Shown: one piece after another, positions 42,149-49,980 of the stretch
How the letters are laid out: each line of letters opens with the position of its first letter
Numbering within the stretch: position 1 is the first letter of the stretch
Virus record (IMG/VR): IMGVR_UViG_3300035703_000121
Span: 1-55,516 of that record
From: a virus
Reading direction: 5' to 3' (one strand)
DNA: 55,516 nucleotides
Translations under genes and position numbers: made by a program
Notes under the pieces: model-generated
What the model was told of the DNA's origin: nothing
Seen by the model: only the letters and a program-made list of their open reading frames with translations
Databases searched by the model: none

Positions 42149-42394
42149 TTATAATTTTGATTCATCATTCAATTCTTTGGAATTATTTAGCATATATTCA
42201 CTTAATTTTGAATACGCCTCTTGGGTATTTTTAATATCAAAACCCCTAAACTTTACACGTGCCGGATAAACATTCTTAATTTCTTCATTTTCAATTTCAA
42301 ATACTAAAGCCCATCCGAAAATATGAAGTATTTGATTAATGATAAGAACTAAACCTGTACTTCTAAATTCTGACCATTCTTTTTTAGTTACCAT
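42149..42394 (-). CDS. Hypothetical protein upstream of terL
   Basis: 81 residues. The first part (VLIINQILHIFGWALVFEIE near 15-34) is hydrophobic and aromatic, then FRGFDIKNTQEAYSKLSEYM. Similar short proteins occur next to head genes in Bacteroidota phages. Overlaps the next gene upstream by 11 nt. Confidence 0.58.
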   Translation of the reverse strand: MVTKKEWSEFRSTGLVLIINQILHIFGWALVFEIENEEIKNVYPARVKFRGFDIKNTQEAYSKLSEYMLNNSKELNDESKL

Positions 42395-42563
42395 AATTTT
42401 TATTTTTTACTGTTGTTAATTGGCCCATATTTTTGTTTACTCCGGCGCGAAGATTTGCTACATCCTGTTCAGTCCATCGGCTTAAAGGTTTTAACCATAG
42501 GTAGTGTTTACGGTTGGTGTTTAGTAGCTGCTGCGCTTCTTGTTTTGAAATTAGTACTTCCAT
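42384..42563 (-). CDS. Small HYLW-motif protein
   Basis: 59 codons, ATG at 42563 to TAA at 42384. NRKHYLWLKPLSRWTEQDVA near 17-36 resembles the C-terminal part of 6008-6385 (NRHYLWGKSVKQWSEKDW). This supports a genuine small domain shared by the two phages. No function known. Its stop overlaps the start of the next gene. Confidence 0.58.
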   Translation of the reverse strand: MEVLISKQEAQQLLNTNRKHYLWLKPLSRWTEQDVANLRAGVNKNMGQLTTVKNKNYGN

Positions 42564-42565
42564 AG

Positions 42566-43396
42566 CTAAAGCGATATTGAGTTTAACGGTGATTTTACTT
42601 TGCTAATGATAGCATCGGAAATGTGCGTGTACACCATAGTGGTTTTTACATTGCTGTGGCCGGCTAATTTTTGGATGATGTTGATATCGATTCCATTTTC
42701 GACCATGTGGGTAAAACAGTTGTGGCGCATTAGGTGCGTGTACACTCGTTTTTTGATTCCGGCTTTGTCTGCCAATTGTTTCATTACTTGACCGATGCTT
42801 CGGGATGAATACTGATCTGTAAATTGGCCGCCTAAAATGTATGTTTTGGTTTTGTAGGCGTACCAATATCTTTCGAGCAATTTAAGCAGCGGTTCCGGTA
42901 ACATTACTTGGCGGTCCTTTTTGCCTTTTCCGGCAATGATGTTGATTATCATTCGGCTTCTGTCGATATCGGACCAACGTAAGTTTATTACTTCGGAAAC
43001 TCGCAATCCGCAAGCGTAAAGTAACGCCAGGATAACTTTGTGCTTTAGGTTTTCGCATACATCAAACATAGCTTGTACTTCATCCTGGGAAAGTACTATT
43101 GGCAGTTTCTTTTCGGATTTTGGATAAGGTATTTTTGCCACTTTGTTAGGCATTTTTACGGTATGCTTGTAAAATGCATTCAATGCGCACAAACGATGTT
43201 TGCGGGTGTTGATTGTTTCAGCCTGAAGCAACCAAAGCTTTATTTTTTCGTTATCGATGGCTTTGGGTTCTTTCTCGGCTTTGAAGTGATTCAAAAAACA
43301 CCATACTTGCGAAGCATAGTTTTTTCGGGTTGCTTCGGAGTTGTAAATCAATTGAATATCAATCGAAAATTTTTGATGCCAGTTTAGAATATCCAT
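42566..43396 (-). CDS. XerC/D-like tyrosine recombinase between terL and terS
   Basis: 276 residues from the ATG at 43396; an ATG at 43459 adds 21 Pro/Lys-rich residues and is less likely. N-terminal core-binding domain, then box I ACGLRVSEVINLRWSDID near 143-160, HLMRHNCFTHMVENGIDINI near 220-240 (H..R-H), and AGHSNVKTTMVYTHIS near 245-260 with His and Tyr. All catalytic residues are present. It has the compact Xer form and no att-like tRNA sequence next to it. It may resolve genome multimers or invert DNA rather than integrate. Confidence 0.88.
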   Translation of the reverse strand: MDILNWHQKFSIDIQLIYNSEATRKNYASQVWCFLNHFKAEKEPKAIDNEKIKLWLLQAETINTRKHRLCALNAFYKHTVKMPNKVAKIPYPKSEKKLPIVLSQDEVQAMFDVCENLKHKVILALLYACGLRVSEVINLRWSDIDRSRMIINIIAGKGKKDRQVMLPEPLLKLLERYWYAYKTKTYILGGQFTDQYSSRSIGQVMKQLADKAGIKKRVYTHLMRHNCFTHMVENGIDINIIQKLAGHSNVKTTMVYTHISDAIISKVKSPLNSISL

Positions 43397-43462
43397 AGTG
43401 TAATGTTTTGATTTTGTTGGTGGTTTTGATGGTGGGATACATATAGTAGTTATCTTCAATTG

Positions 43463-43666
43463 CTACGATTCATTTTCTAAATGACGTTTTTCTAATTGGT
43501 AATAAATATCAGCTATCATTTTAGGAGTTGTTTCTTTATCATACGCCATTGCTTCTCCACCGTGCAAAATGAATAGTTTTGATATTTTAAATAAGTGAAA
43601 AATAATTCCAATAATATTAAGCATTAAGAAAAATGGCAATCCGAGTATTCGTTTTAAGTATTTCAT
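43463..43666 (-). CDS. Small membrane protein
   Basis: 67 residues. N-terminal hydrophobic segment ILGLPFFLMLNIIGIIFHLF near 7-26, then a charged C-terminal half (YDKETTPKMIADIYYQLEKR). Unknown; AT-rich like its upstream neighbour and overlapping it by 4 nt. Confidence 0.55.
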   Translation of the reverse strand: MKYLKRILGLPFFLMLNIIGIIFHLFKISKLFILHGGEAMAYDKETTPKMIADIYYQLEKRHLENES

Positions 43667-43956
43667 TTGTTTATTTCTTTTAAAATTTCTTCACTAAACT
43701 TATAAATAAGCTTTTTGTTTGTAAGGTATAAACTTCCAAAATCGCCACGTTTACGAAGTTCAACCATTCCTTTAGCACTTCTGATTTTATCTGCGAAATC
43801 AACCATATATTTAAAAGAAGTATCTTTTTCGTTTGGTAATCTTCCATCGTGCATAATTCTAAAAATCTCAACGCTAATCCAGTTATCAATTTGATTATTC
43901 CACTCTTTATGTGTTTCATCAATATTGTATTTTTTAAATAATTTTTCTTTTGTCAT
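43663..43956 (-). CDS. Hypothetical AT-rich gene
   Basis: 97 residues from the ATG at 43956 (MTKEKLFKKYNIDETHKEWN); the ATG at 44034 adds a Cys-rich stretch unlike the rest. DNWISVEIFRIMHDGRLPNE and MVDFADKIRSAKGMVELRKR are helical. No domain recognised. Probably an accessory gene inserted with 43463-43666. Confidence 0.55.
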   Translation of the reverse strand: MTKEKLFKKYNIDETHKEWNNQIDNWISVEIFRIMHDGRLPNEKDTSFKYMVDFADKIRSAKGMVELRKRGDFGSLYLTNKKLIYKFSEEILKEINK

Positions 43957-44114
43957 AAAATCTGTTTTAAAACCCGCAACTGAAAGATAACAGCGTCTAT
44001 AAAAAATGTCTATTTTGAGCACATTTGTAATCATCAGTATTTATTAGGTTTGTTAGTGTTTTATTTGTTATTATTGTCTTGTTTGGGCACGCCACTTCTT
44101 ATACACGCAAAACG
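43957..44114. other. Intergenic region upstream of the accessory genes
   Basis: 158 bp between the accessory genes and terS. No convincing gene. It includes AACGTTTTGCGTGTAT followed by AAGAAGTGGCGTGCC on the minus strand, a G/C-richer patch inside AT-rich sequence. This could be a remnant of an intergenic repeat, but no second copy is present in the window. Confidence 0.35.
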
Positions 44115-44555
44115 TTATCCGTTCATTTTCCTTTTCAATAATTCATCAAACAAATCGTATTGCCCTGGGTTAACATCTTTGAGGTCTTTATCAGATTTTG
44201 GATCAAGTCCAAAAATTTTACAGCATTTCAAAATGCTATCTTCGGCTTTATCCTTCAAGGTTACTTCTGCGCTGATGTTTTTAGCACCGGAAGAAAACTT
44301 TTGTATGTAACCAGTACCCATGTTTTCATTATTCAAACGTTGGATTTCGCGAAGCGCCCATTCAAACTGCGCAGCTGATTCGGCATAAACTTCCAAAGCT
44401 GTTAGATAGATATCTTTCAATCTTTGGCGTTTTGCCAAATAGGTTCCCATTATTTTATAATGCTTTTTAGCAGCATCGGTTAAATAAATTGGCGGCTTTG
44501 GACACTTTAACAAAGTATCTTTTCCTTCATTGATACTAACAACACCTCTTTCCAT
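44115..44555 (-). CDS. terS: Terminase small subunit, P27 family
   Basis: 146 residues. KCPKPPIYLTDAAKKHYKIM near 18-37, GTYLAKRQRLKDIYLTALEV and YAESAAQFEWALREIQ are the P27 signature helices; the C-terminus (NPGQYDLFDELLKRK) matches the P27 tail. It recognises pac/cos DNA and recruits TerL. It lies upstream of terL, but five genes, including a recombinase, separate them, which is unusual. Confidence 0.87.
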   Translation of the reverse strand: MERGVVSINEGKDTLLKCPKPPIYLTDAAKKHYKIMGTYLAKRQRLKDIYLTALEVYAESAAQFEWALREIQRLNNENMGTGYIQKFSSGAKNISAEVTLKDKAEDSILKCCKIFGLDPKSDKDLKDVNPGQYDLFDELLKRKMNG

Positions 44556-44638
44556 AAAACTTTAATTTACTTTACTTTACCCCCCCTTACTTTTTATACT
44601 TCGAGTAAAATTTCGATTCAACAGCGATGTAGGTGGTA
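44556..44638. other. Short gap between HNH and terS
   Basis: 83 bp, with a C7 homopolymer and AT-rich flanks. It would be a plausible place for a packaging (cos) site next to HNH and terS, but no symmetry proves it. Confidence 0.25.
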
Positions 44639-44980
44639 TTACACTTTACGAGATTTTATCCCATTACCCCCTTTTTCACCACCGGATTTTTTATTATGAC
44701 ATTCTTTTGACATTGATTGCAACTCATTATCATCAAACGGATCCAAGTTGTTATCCAAAAGAAACTTTAAACCTCTCACGTGATCCACTACTTCAGCAGG
44801 CTTTATAACTTGAATTAACTTGCATTCATTGCATTCACAAATAGGATGCGATTCACGATATGCTTTAGACTTCTTACGCCACTTCCAGGAGTTATAGAAC
44901 CAACTCATATCAATAGGCCTTTCGAACTCTTTTCGTTCAGGCTGCCAACTTCTTTTTATTTTCTTCGGAGCGTTTGCCAT
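44639..44980 (-). CDS. Packaging-associated HNH endonuclease
   Basis: 113 residues. SWFYNSWKWRKKSKAYRESH near 25-44, ICECNECKL near 47-55 with Cys pairs, VVDHVRGLKFLLDNN near 64-78 (first H of HNH), then ELQSMSKECHNKKSGGEKG. This is the phage HNH found beside terminase genes, required with TerL for cutting at cos in related phages. It precedes terS in transcription order. Confidence 0.87.
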   Translation of the reverse strand: MANAPKKIKRSWQPERKEFERPIDMSWFYNSWKWRKKSKAYRESHPICECNECKLIQVIKPAEVVDHVRGLKFLLDNNLDPFDDNELQSMSKECHNKKSGGEKGGNGIKSRKV

Positions 44981-44982
44981 AA

Positions 44983-46458
44983 CTAAAACGGACTATCATC
45001 TTCACCAAACGCTTCACCAGGTGATGGCTTCGGTAACTCTTTATTGTCGATATATTCTACCCTTTCAAAGCTATCGGTAACATCAACAAACTTTGTCTTA
45101 TCGCCCACCCAACGCAGTAAAGTAGTTCCAACAGAACCGGCACGATACTTAGCAAATATCACTTCACTATTTGCTCCGGCATTAATTAAACTATGTAAGC
45201 TATCATCGTATTGAGTTTCATCAATATCGATGTGGTAATACTCTGGGCGATAAAGGAACTGTACAATATCTGCATCCTGTTCAATCGCACCACTATCACG
45301 CAAATCAGATAACAACGGTCTTTTACTTGCACCGCGCGTTTCACATTGGCGGCTTAACTGCGACAATGCTATAATCGGTATATTCAATTCCTTCGCCAAC
45401 TTCTTTAACCTTCTACTAATGGAAGATATTTCAGCTTCACGATTACCCTTAACACTTCTATCAGTCATTAGCTGAATGTAGTCGATAATCAAAACTTTAA
45501 TGCCATACTTGCGCTGCCAAAGCTTTGCCTGTATTACGATATCAGTAATATCAGTTTTACCCGAATCATCAATGTAAAGCGGATATTTACTCATTCGCTC
45601 CTGGTGTTGTGTATAGCTTTGAAAGTAATCGTTCTTTTCAAATCCCTTTTTCAACAACTGCCCAAGATGAAAGCTTGTGTCAATTGCAACTGCACGCGCC
45701 GTTAATTGCTCAACAGACATTTCCAAAGAGATAATTCCAACCGCTTCATCCTTCTTACAATTCTCAATGGCGCACTTCAAAACATAACTCGTTTTACCCA
45801 TACCAGGACGAGCAGCAACAATCACCAAATCTTGTTTGCGATAACCACCGGTAGATTTATTGATAATAGAAAAGCCAGTATCAATACCAACCAACTTCAC
45901 TTCATCTTTGTTATTGCTTAACAACTGTACACTTTCTTTCAAGTTTTGCAATGCAGCCGGAAAACTCATTGTAGTTCTTCCGGTAGATACCGAATCTTCT
46001 ATGCTATCAAAAGCCTTTTGCCAACCACGCAACAAATCAAAAACATCCACACCATCATCATAAGCAAAAGAAATGTTCTGACTGCTAAACATGATAATCT
46101 TACGGCGCATCCAGTGCTGTAAAACAATTCGGCAGTGGTAATCAATGTGAGCGCTACTCGATATCTTTTGTGTAAGCTGAATCAAATAAAAATCACCGCC
46201 GGCATTCTCTAACTGCTTTTGCTTTTTTAACTCATTCGATACCGTAAGCATATCAATCGGTTCGCCTTGGTTGTATAGCGATACAATAGCCTGGAATATC
46301 AATTGATGTTCATACTTGTAAAAAACTTCAGCAGTAGGCAATATCAACATTGCATCTTCCAATCCCGATTTATCAATCAGCATAGCACCCAAAATTGCTT
46401 GTTCTAAGTCAATTGCTTGTGGTGGAAGTTTGCCGTTTATTGTTTCTAAATTTTCCAT
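44983..46458 (-). CDS. dnaB: Replicative DNA helicase, DnaB family
   Basis: 491 residues. The N-terminal DnaB domain (PPQAIDLEQAILGAMLIDKS near 11-30) is followed by the RecA-like domain: Walker A VAARPGMGKTSYVL near 213-226, GIISLEMSVEQL, Walker B KVLIIDYIQLMTD near 320, and SQLSRQCETRGASKRPLLSD near 365-385. It unwinds the fork as a hexamer. It is coupled to the upstream replication gene by a one-base overlap. Phage A uses other replication genes. Confidence 0.93.
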   Translation of the reverse strand: MENLETINGKLPPQAIDLEQAILGAMLIDKSGLEDAMLILPTAEVFYKYEHQLIFQAIVSLYNQGEPIDMLTVSNELKKQKQLENAGGDFYLIQLTQKISSSAHIDYHCRIVLQHWMRRKIIMFSSQNISFAYDDGVDVFDLLRGWQKAFDSIEDSVSTGRTTMSFPAALQNLKESVQLLSNNKDEVKLVGIDTGFSIINKSTGGYRKQDLVIVAARPGMGKTSYVLKCAIENCKKDEAVGIISLEMSVEQLTARAVAIDTSFHLGQLLKKGFEKNDYFQSYTQHQERMSKYPLYIDDSGKTDITDIVIQAKLWQRKYGIKVLIIDYIQLMTDRSVKGNREAEISSISRRLKKLAKELNIPIIALSQLSRQCETRGASKRPLLSDLRDSGAIEQDADIVQFLYRPEYYHIDIDETQYDDSLHSLINAGANSEVIFAKYRAGSVGTTLLRWVGDKTKFVDVTDSFERVEYIDNKELPKPSPGEAFGEDDSPF

Positions 46459-47192
46459 TACTGTAACGCTCCTATTTTTTTTGGTGTTGTTTCTGCATTC
46501 ATTTCAATCACTCTGCCTTTGTCCTGGTTCCTAAGCCAATTCCAGGCATATTTTTTAAACCTTCCTTCCAACACATCAGGATCATACTCCAAACGTTCCT
46601 GCTGAACTGTAGCTTCAAACATTTGGGCAAACATGACGAAGTCAGAAATCTGATTCTTAAACTGCATCATCAAACGCTCAAATCTTTCAGGAAAATTATT
46701 TTCAAAAAAAGCAAGCGAACCCTCTATCTGTGTTTTATTATATGGTTTATTATCTGTTCCTATTATAGAATGGCTAATTTTAGCCACTCCATTGGTTAAA
46801 TTTAGCCGTTCCATTGGTGAATTTTCACCACTCGATTGGCTATTTTTAGCCAATGCATTTTTACTGACTTTAGACGATGTTTTGTAAAAATTTACTACTT
46901 CATCACTAAGCGAATACCAATTAGTTTTATCCCAACTTTTTTCATTGAAATTATCAATGATCAATACTTCAAAATCGACCAATTTTTTAATGATATTTTT
47001 CACCTGAGAATAACTCCAAAACGGAAACAATTCAGCAAATGCAGCTTTGGTGTTGTAGGTCCAATAGCGACCTTTGTAAAAGTGCTTCTCATTGGCTTCA
47101 TTTTGTCTAATCCAAAAAAAGATATTGTGAATAAAAATCGCTTCATTCACGCCATACTCAGTAGCCAATTCACTATCAAAATTATAGGTCAT
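46458..47192 (-). CDS. Replication initiation-type protein, winged helix
   Basis: 244 residues. The N-terminal part NEAIFIHNIFFWIRQNEANE, then AAFAELFPFWSYSQVKNIIK and KLVDFEVLIIDNF, is a winged-helix pattern of phage replication proteins. The C-terminal part (RFKKYAWNWLRNQDKGRVIE) is basic and may bind DnaB or DNA. Being just upstream of dnaB supports a helicase loader/initiator role. Confidence 0.72.
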   Translation of the reverse strand: MTYNFDSELATEYGVNEAIFIHNIFFWIRQNEANEKHFYKGRYWTYNTKAAFAELFPFWSYSQVKNIIKKLVDFEVLIIDNFNEKSWDKTNWYSLSDEVVNFYKTSSKVSKNALAKNSQSSGENSPMERLNLTNGVAKISHSIIGTDNKPYNKTQIEGSLAFFENNFPERFERLMMQFKNQISDFVMFAQMFEATVQQERLEYDPDVLEGRFKKYAWNWLRNQDKGRVIEMNAETTPKKIGALQ

Positions 47193-47406
47193 TTTCTGTA
47201 TTTATTTTACTGTGAAAAATCATATCAGTACCGCCGTACCATTCAATTTTATTATCAAAAAACTCCTGAACAACATCGCTAATAGTATTCGGACTACTAC
47301 CAACTACATCACCAATAACCTGCAAACGTTTTTCTGGGCTATTGAAATACAATTCAAGGATTTGAAACTTCTTATTTAAAGTCAAAATATTAGCCATAAA
47401 AATCAA
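47182..47406 (-). CDS. Small helix-turn-helix protein
   Basis: 74 residues. KRLQVIGDVVGSSPNTISDV near 26-45 is helix-turn-helix-like. Start uncertain: ATG at 47406 or the next ATG 3 codons in. Overlaps the replication gene by 11 nt. Probably binds DNA. Confidence 0.6.
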   Translation of the reverse strand: MIFMANILTLNKKFQILELYFNSPEKRLQVIGDVVGSSPNTISDVVQEFFDNKIEWYGGTDMIFHSKINTENDL

Positions 47407-47936
47407 AAATTAGTGTATCGAGAATATTTCTGTAAAACCATTTCAGGTGTTTGCCCAGGCTTCAATTCAATTCGAAGCTTTGAATTTACCTGTACATATT
47501 TCGATTCAATTTTAACTAAGGTTTTATTTTCTTGTGGCTTTCCCCAAATACCATTTAACCGGTTCCGTTCTCTTATTTCAAAAGTTTCTTTAGGAGTTCT
47601 ATACAAACCAAGCAACTCCATTTTTTTAGAAATAGTACTTCGCTTAAAAACCTTTTTTGAAGGCAAATTAGCATTGATATAATCAGCCATTTCTTTGTTT
47701 CCGGTTGTACGCCAATTTTCAAAGAAATAATCCAACTGATCCTTGGTCCAATTCACAATAAGTTCTCGTTGCAATCCTTCGCTATAAGCCCACATTCTTA
47801 CATAGGTTTTACTCAAACCTGTTTTAGCAGCAATTTCTTCATTGGTCATTGTTTTAAAGTTATTCCTAACAAAATCCTTTTGCCATTGCTGCATTTCAAT
47901 TTTATTTGGTGGAACCCTTCCTATTCTCTTATCCAT
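47403..47936 (-). CDS. Helix-turn-helix regulator-like protein
   Basis: 177 residues. FKTMTNEEIAAKTGLSKTYV then RMWAYSEGLQRELIVNW near 27-63 is a clear helix-turn-helix; a second helical unit near 70-110 (DQLDYFFENWRTTGNKEMAD) may be another DNA-binding repeat. The C-terminal 60 residues have a basic tail. Possibly an origin-binding or transcription factor of phage B. Confidence 0.66.
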   Translation of the reverse strand: MDKRIGRVPPNKIEMQQWQKDFVRNNFKTMTNEEIAAKTGLSKTYVRMWAYSEGLQRELIVNWTKDQLDYFFENWRTTGNKEMADYINANLPSKKVFKRSTISKKMELLGLYRTPKETFEIRERNRLNGIWGKPQENKTLVKIESKYVQVNSKLRIELKPGQTPEMVLQKYSRYTNF

Positions 47937-47938
47937 AA

Positions 47939-48247
47939 CTAAACTGCAATTTTAATTTCACATTTAACCTGGCATAAAACTTCATCAATCCGGCGCTTAA
48001 AATCGGCTTCACATTTGTATCTGTAAGCCAACATTTCGGCCACCGTTGGAACGTATAAATAAGTCATTTGATAAGCCTTACCTATCATGTGCCAATCGTA
48101 CTGGAAGAAGTGATACAAAATAAAAACCACCACTTTCTTTTCATCGGTATCGCGAAACTGAAGTATATCCGACCGCTTACAGCCAAAGTACAGTGTAACG
48201 GCATTTTCTACCTCAGTAGCTACTTTATGATCAAATAGAGATTCCAT
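47939..48247 (-). CDS. DnaA domain IV-like protein
   Basis: 102 residues from the ATG at 48247 (a start at 48277 overlaps the previous gene). GCKRSDILQFRDTDEKKVVV then FILYHFFQYDWHMIGKAYQM followed by YVPTVAEML resembles DnaA domain IV (R-D-I...R...Y...L..IG..F...T.V..). There is no AAA+ domain, so it could bind DnaA-box-like DNA without ATPase function. Weak but position-consistent with a replication module. Confidence 0.5.
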   Translation of the reverse strand: MESLFDHKVATEVENAVTLYFGCKRSDILQFRDTDEKKVVVFILYHFFQYDWHMIGKAYQMTYLYVPTVAEMLAYRYKCEADFKRRIDEVLCQVKCEIKIAV

Positions 48248-48258
48248 ATTGCTTTGCT

Positions 48259-48501
48259 TTAAAAATTCTCTCCACAATCGTTACAAGTCCAAACTTTATC
48301 AGGATGACTTTCAGTGTAACGGTATCTTTTATGCTCGCAATTTTCTACTTTAACTTCATCCTCAAAATCATCCTCAAACTCAGTAGCCCAACGAATGATG
48401 TTTTTACCCACAATAACCAACCAATAAAGCGCAGCCGTAAACAATCCGGCACATATTGCAACAGCAAATACTTGCGCTAAGTCTAACACAGCTTTCCACA
48501 T
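48259..48501 (-). CDS. Membrane protein with C-terminal zinc-ribbon tail
   Basis: 80 residues from the ATG at 48501 (an ATG at 48510 is only 3 codons earlier). Hydrophobic helix VFAVAICAGLFTAALYWLVI near 11-30, an acidic segment, and a C-x-H...W-x-C-x2-CG tail (CEHKRYRY ... VWTCNDCGENF). The tail resembles that of 1802-2140. Unknown. Confidence 0.58.
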   Translation of the reverse strand: MWKAVLDLAQVFAVAICAGLFTAALYWLVIVGKNIIRWATEFEDDFEDEVKVENCEHKRYRYTESHPDKVWTCNDCGENF

Positions 48502-48650
48502 ATAGCACACTCGGTTATCATTTCAAAATAATCTTTCGCTTCACAAACCTTTCCGGGTTCGCAATTTTGCGGCACAACCACAATCGGTTCTTTCACTTCA
48601 ACATTCATAGCCAATTGGTCCATGTGTTGTTCTAAGGTTTCAATTCCCAT
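48483..48650 (-). CDS. Small cysteine-containing protein
   Basis: 55 codons, ATG at 48650, TAG at 48483. Two pairs of Cys (NCEPGKVCEAK and ECAICGKLC) suggest a zinc site. It overlaps both neighbours by 11-19 nt, as common in this operon. Confidence 0.52.
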   Translation of the reverse strand: MGIETLEQHMDQLAMNVEVKEPIVVVPQNCEPGKVCEAKDYFEMITECAICGKLC

Positions 48651-48939
48651 ACAGAAGGTGTTTAATTCGTGAGGTTAAAATTTTGTATCTACCGGTTTCT
48701 GTTTTAATAAATCCATCAGGACCAAATTTTCCATCCAAACACCACCGGCGAAGTGTTTCGCTATCTTTTATCGGGAAGAAATCACCTTTAACCACTTCGG
48801 TAAGGGTTAGGTATTTCTTTTTTAACAATCGTTGTTGCTCTAAAGATTTATTCAACTGAAAATCGGTCGCCGATACAATTACCAATCCGCGATCCTGCAA
48901 CAACTGCATAAAATCGTCAACGTTAATTAGCTTGCCCAT
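48640..48939 (-). CDS. Helix-turn-helix (MerR/excisionase-like) protein
   Basis: 99 residues. LKKKYLTLTEVVKGDFFPIK then DSETLRRWCLDGKFGPDGFI near 38-78 fits the winged-helix of excisionases (TVxE...S..TLRRW...G). Could act as Xis or as a regulator. It overlaps the upstream gene by 17 nt. Confidence 0.62.
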   Translation of the reverse strand: MGKLINVDDFMQLLQDRGLVIVSATDFQLNKSLEQQRLLKKKYLTLTEVVKGDFFPIKDSETLRRWCLDGKFGPDGFIKTETGRYKILTSRIKHLLYGN

Positions 48940-49231
48940 TTTTTTCGAAGTATTCTTTTAAACGAGTTTCAAATTTGCGCACGGCATTTTCACCATTTAA
49001 GGCAAAATCATAAAGGCAGTTAGGCTTCATTATAACCTCGCGAGTAATACACTGGTTACCTCTTTTATCTACACCAGGAACCGCTTTTACATCAGCTTCT
49101 ACAATATCGCCGGTGGTAAGGTTGCACTCCCAAACTTTTTGGCCACTTTTTACCACATAGCGTTTGGCCGGAGCGGCGTACTGCAATGGCGCAAAGAATT
49201 TGTTTTTTAAGTATTGATAAATACGAAGCAT
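48923..49231 (-). CDS. Hypothetical early protein, phage B
   Basis: 102 residues, basic N-terminus then beta-rich (YVVKSGQKVWECNLTTGDIV). No family recognised. 2 nt after the previous gene. Confidence 0.55.
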   Translation of the reverse strand: MLRIYQYLKNKFFAPLQYAAPAKRYVVKSGQKVWECNLTTGDIVEADVKAVPGVDKRGNQCITREVIMKPNCLYDFALNGENAVRKFETRLKEYFEKNGQAN

Positions 49232-49233
49232 AA

Positions 49234-49497
49234 TTATTCGGCTTTTAATTTTTCATATACAATCTGAAGCTTCTTTGTCATTTCCTGGTCAACTTGTTGC
49301 ATTTGCCACATACGTTTTAAAACACGCATATCAGCATCCGGGAAATATTGTTTGACTATAACTTTTAAAGCCGGAAATGAAGTAAATCCAAAGGCAAAAA
49401 AATCACCAAACAATTCACTTGACTTACGATATTTTAAAAATCTTTCGTAAGCTTCTTTTTCTCTTACCTCTAAAACATTATCAGCAGTATTACTCAT
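49234..49497 (-). CDS. First early gene of phage B, hypothetical
   Basis: 87 residues from the ATG at 49497 (MSNTADNVLEVREKEAYERF); the ATG at 49527 lies in the promoter side. ELFGDFFAFGFTSFPALKVI and FPDADMRVLKRMWQMQQVDQ are helical. It occupies the Cro position opposite repressor B but no helix-turn-helix is clear. Confidence 0.55.
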   Translation of the reverse strand: MSNTADNVLEVREKEAYERFLKYRKSSELFGDFFAFGFTSFPALKVIVKQYFPDADMRVLKRMWQMQQVDQEMTKKLQIVYEKLKAE

Positions 49498-49643
49498 TAT
49501 GGTACCATTTTTGTACATTTGTTTCACATATAAAAACGCACATACGTTTAACAGAACAAATATAACGTAATATTACGTATTTAAACAAAATTTTTACGTA
49601 ATATTTTATATTTATTTTTAAATGTTGTTTTAAATAACTGATT
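49498..49643. promoter_or_regulatory. Divergent promoter/operator region of phage B
   Basis: A perfect 14-bp palindrome ACGTAATATTACGT at 49565-49578, an imperfect copy ACGTAATATTTT at 49596-49607, and a third core ATTACGTAAT at 49784-49793 inside the repressor gene. Likely repressor operators between the early operon and repressor B, with autoregulation through the intragenic site. Different in sequence from phage A operators. Confidence 0.64.
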
Positions 49644-49949
49644 ATGAATAGTTTAGAGTTGAAAGAATTAAGGAAAAAACAAGGTTTAACCCAACAACAA
49701 TTGGCAAATTTGATAGGAGTTTCCTTAAAAACAGTTCAGAATTACGAAAAAGGAGAAGTCATACCGGAAACAAAACACGAAATATTACGTAATGTTTTAA
49801 ACCCGATGGTGATTAATGAACCCAATACTGAATACAAAATAATTCAGACAAATTGTGAAGAAAAGCTACAAAACGCTATAAAAGAGATTGAATTGAAAAA
49901 TGAAATAATCGAGTTATTGAAAGAAAAAATACACTTACTTAAAAAATAA
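49644..49949 (+). CDS. XRE-type phage repressor, phage B
   Basis: 101 residues. KELRKKQGLTQQQLANLIGV then SLKTVQNYEKGEVIPETKHE near 7-46 is a textbook XRE helix-turn-helix. The C-terminal half is a coiled coil (KLQNAIKEIELKNEIIELLK) for dimerisation. There is no S24 peptidase, so induction differs from phage A. Autoregulation is suggested by the palindrome inside the gene. Confidence 0.82.
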   Translation: MNSLELKELRKKQGLTQQQLANLIGVSLKTVQNYEKGEVIPETKHEILRNVLNPMVINEPNTEYKIIQTNCEEKLQNAIKEIELKNEIIELLKEKIHLLKK

Positions 49950-49980
49950 TTTTCTTACATTTGGGTTAAAATCCAAAATC

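Noticed and set aside
43957-44114. Mobile repeat (MITE-like) between accessory genes and terS
   Set aside because: A G/C-richer patch is visible, but no second copy or clear inverted ends occur in the window.
44556-44638. cos site next to HNH and terS
   Set aside because: The position is right but no dyad or cohesive-end pattern could be shown.
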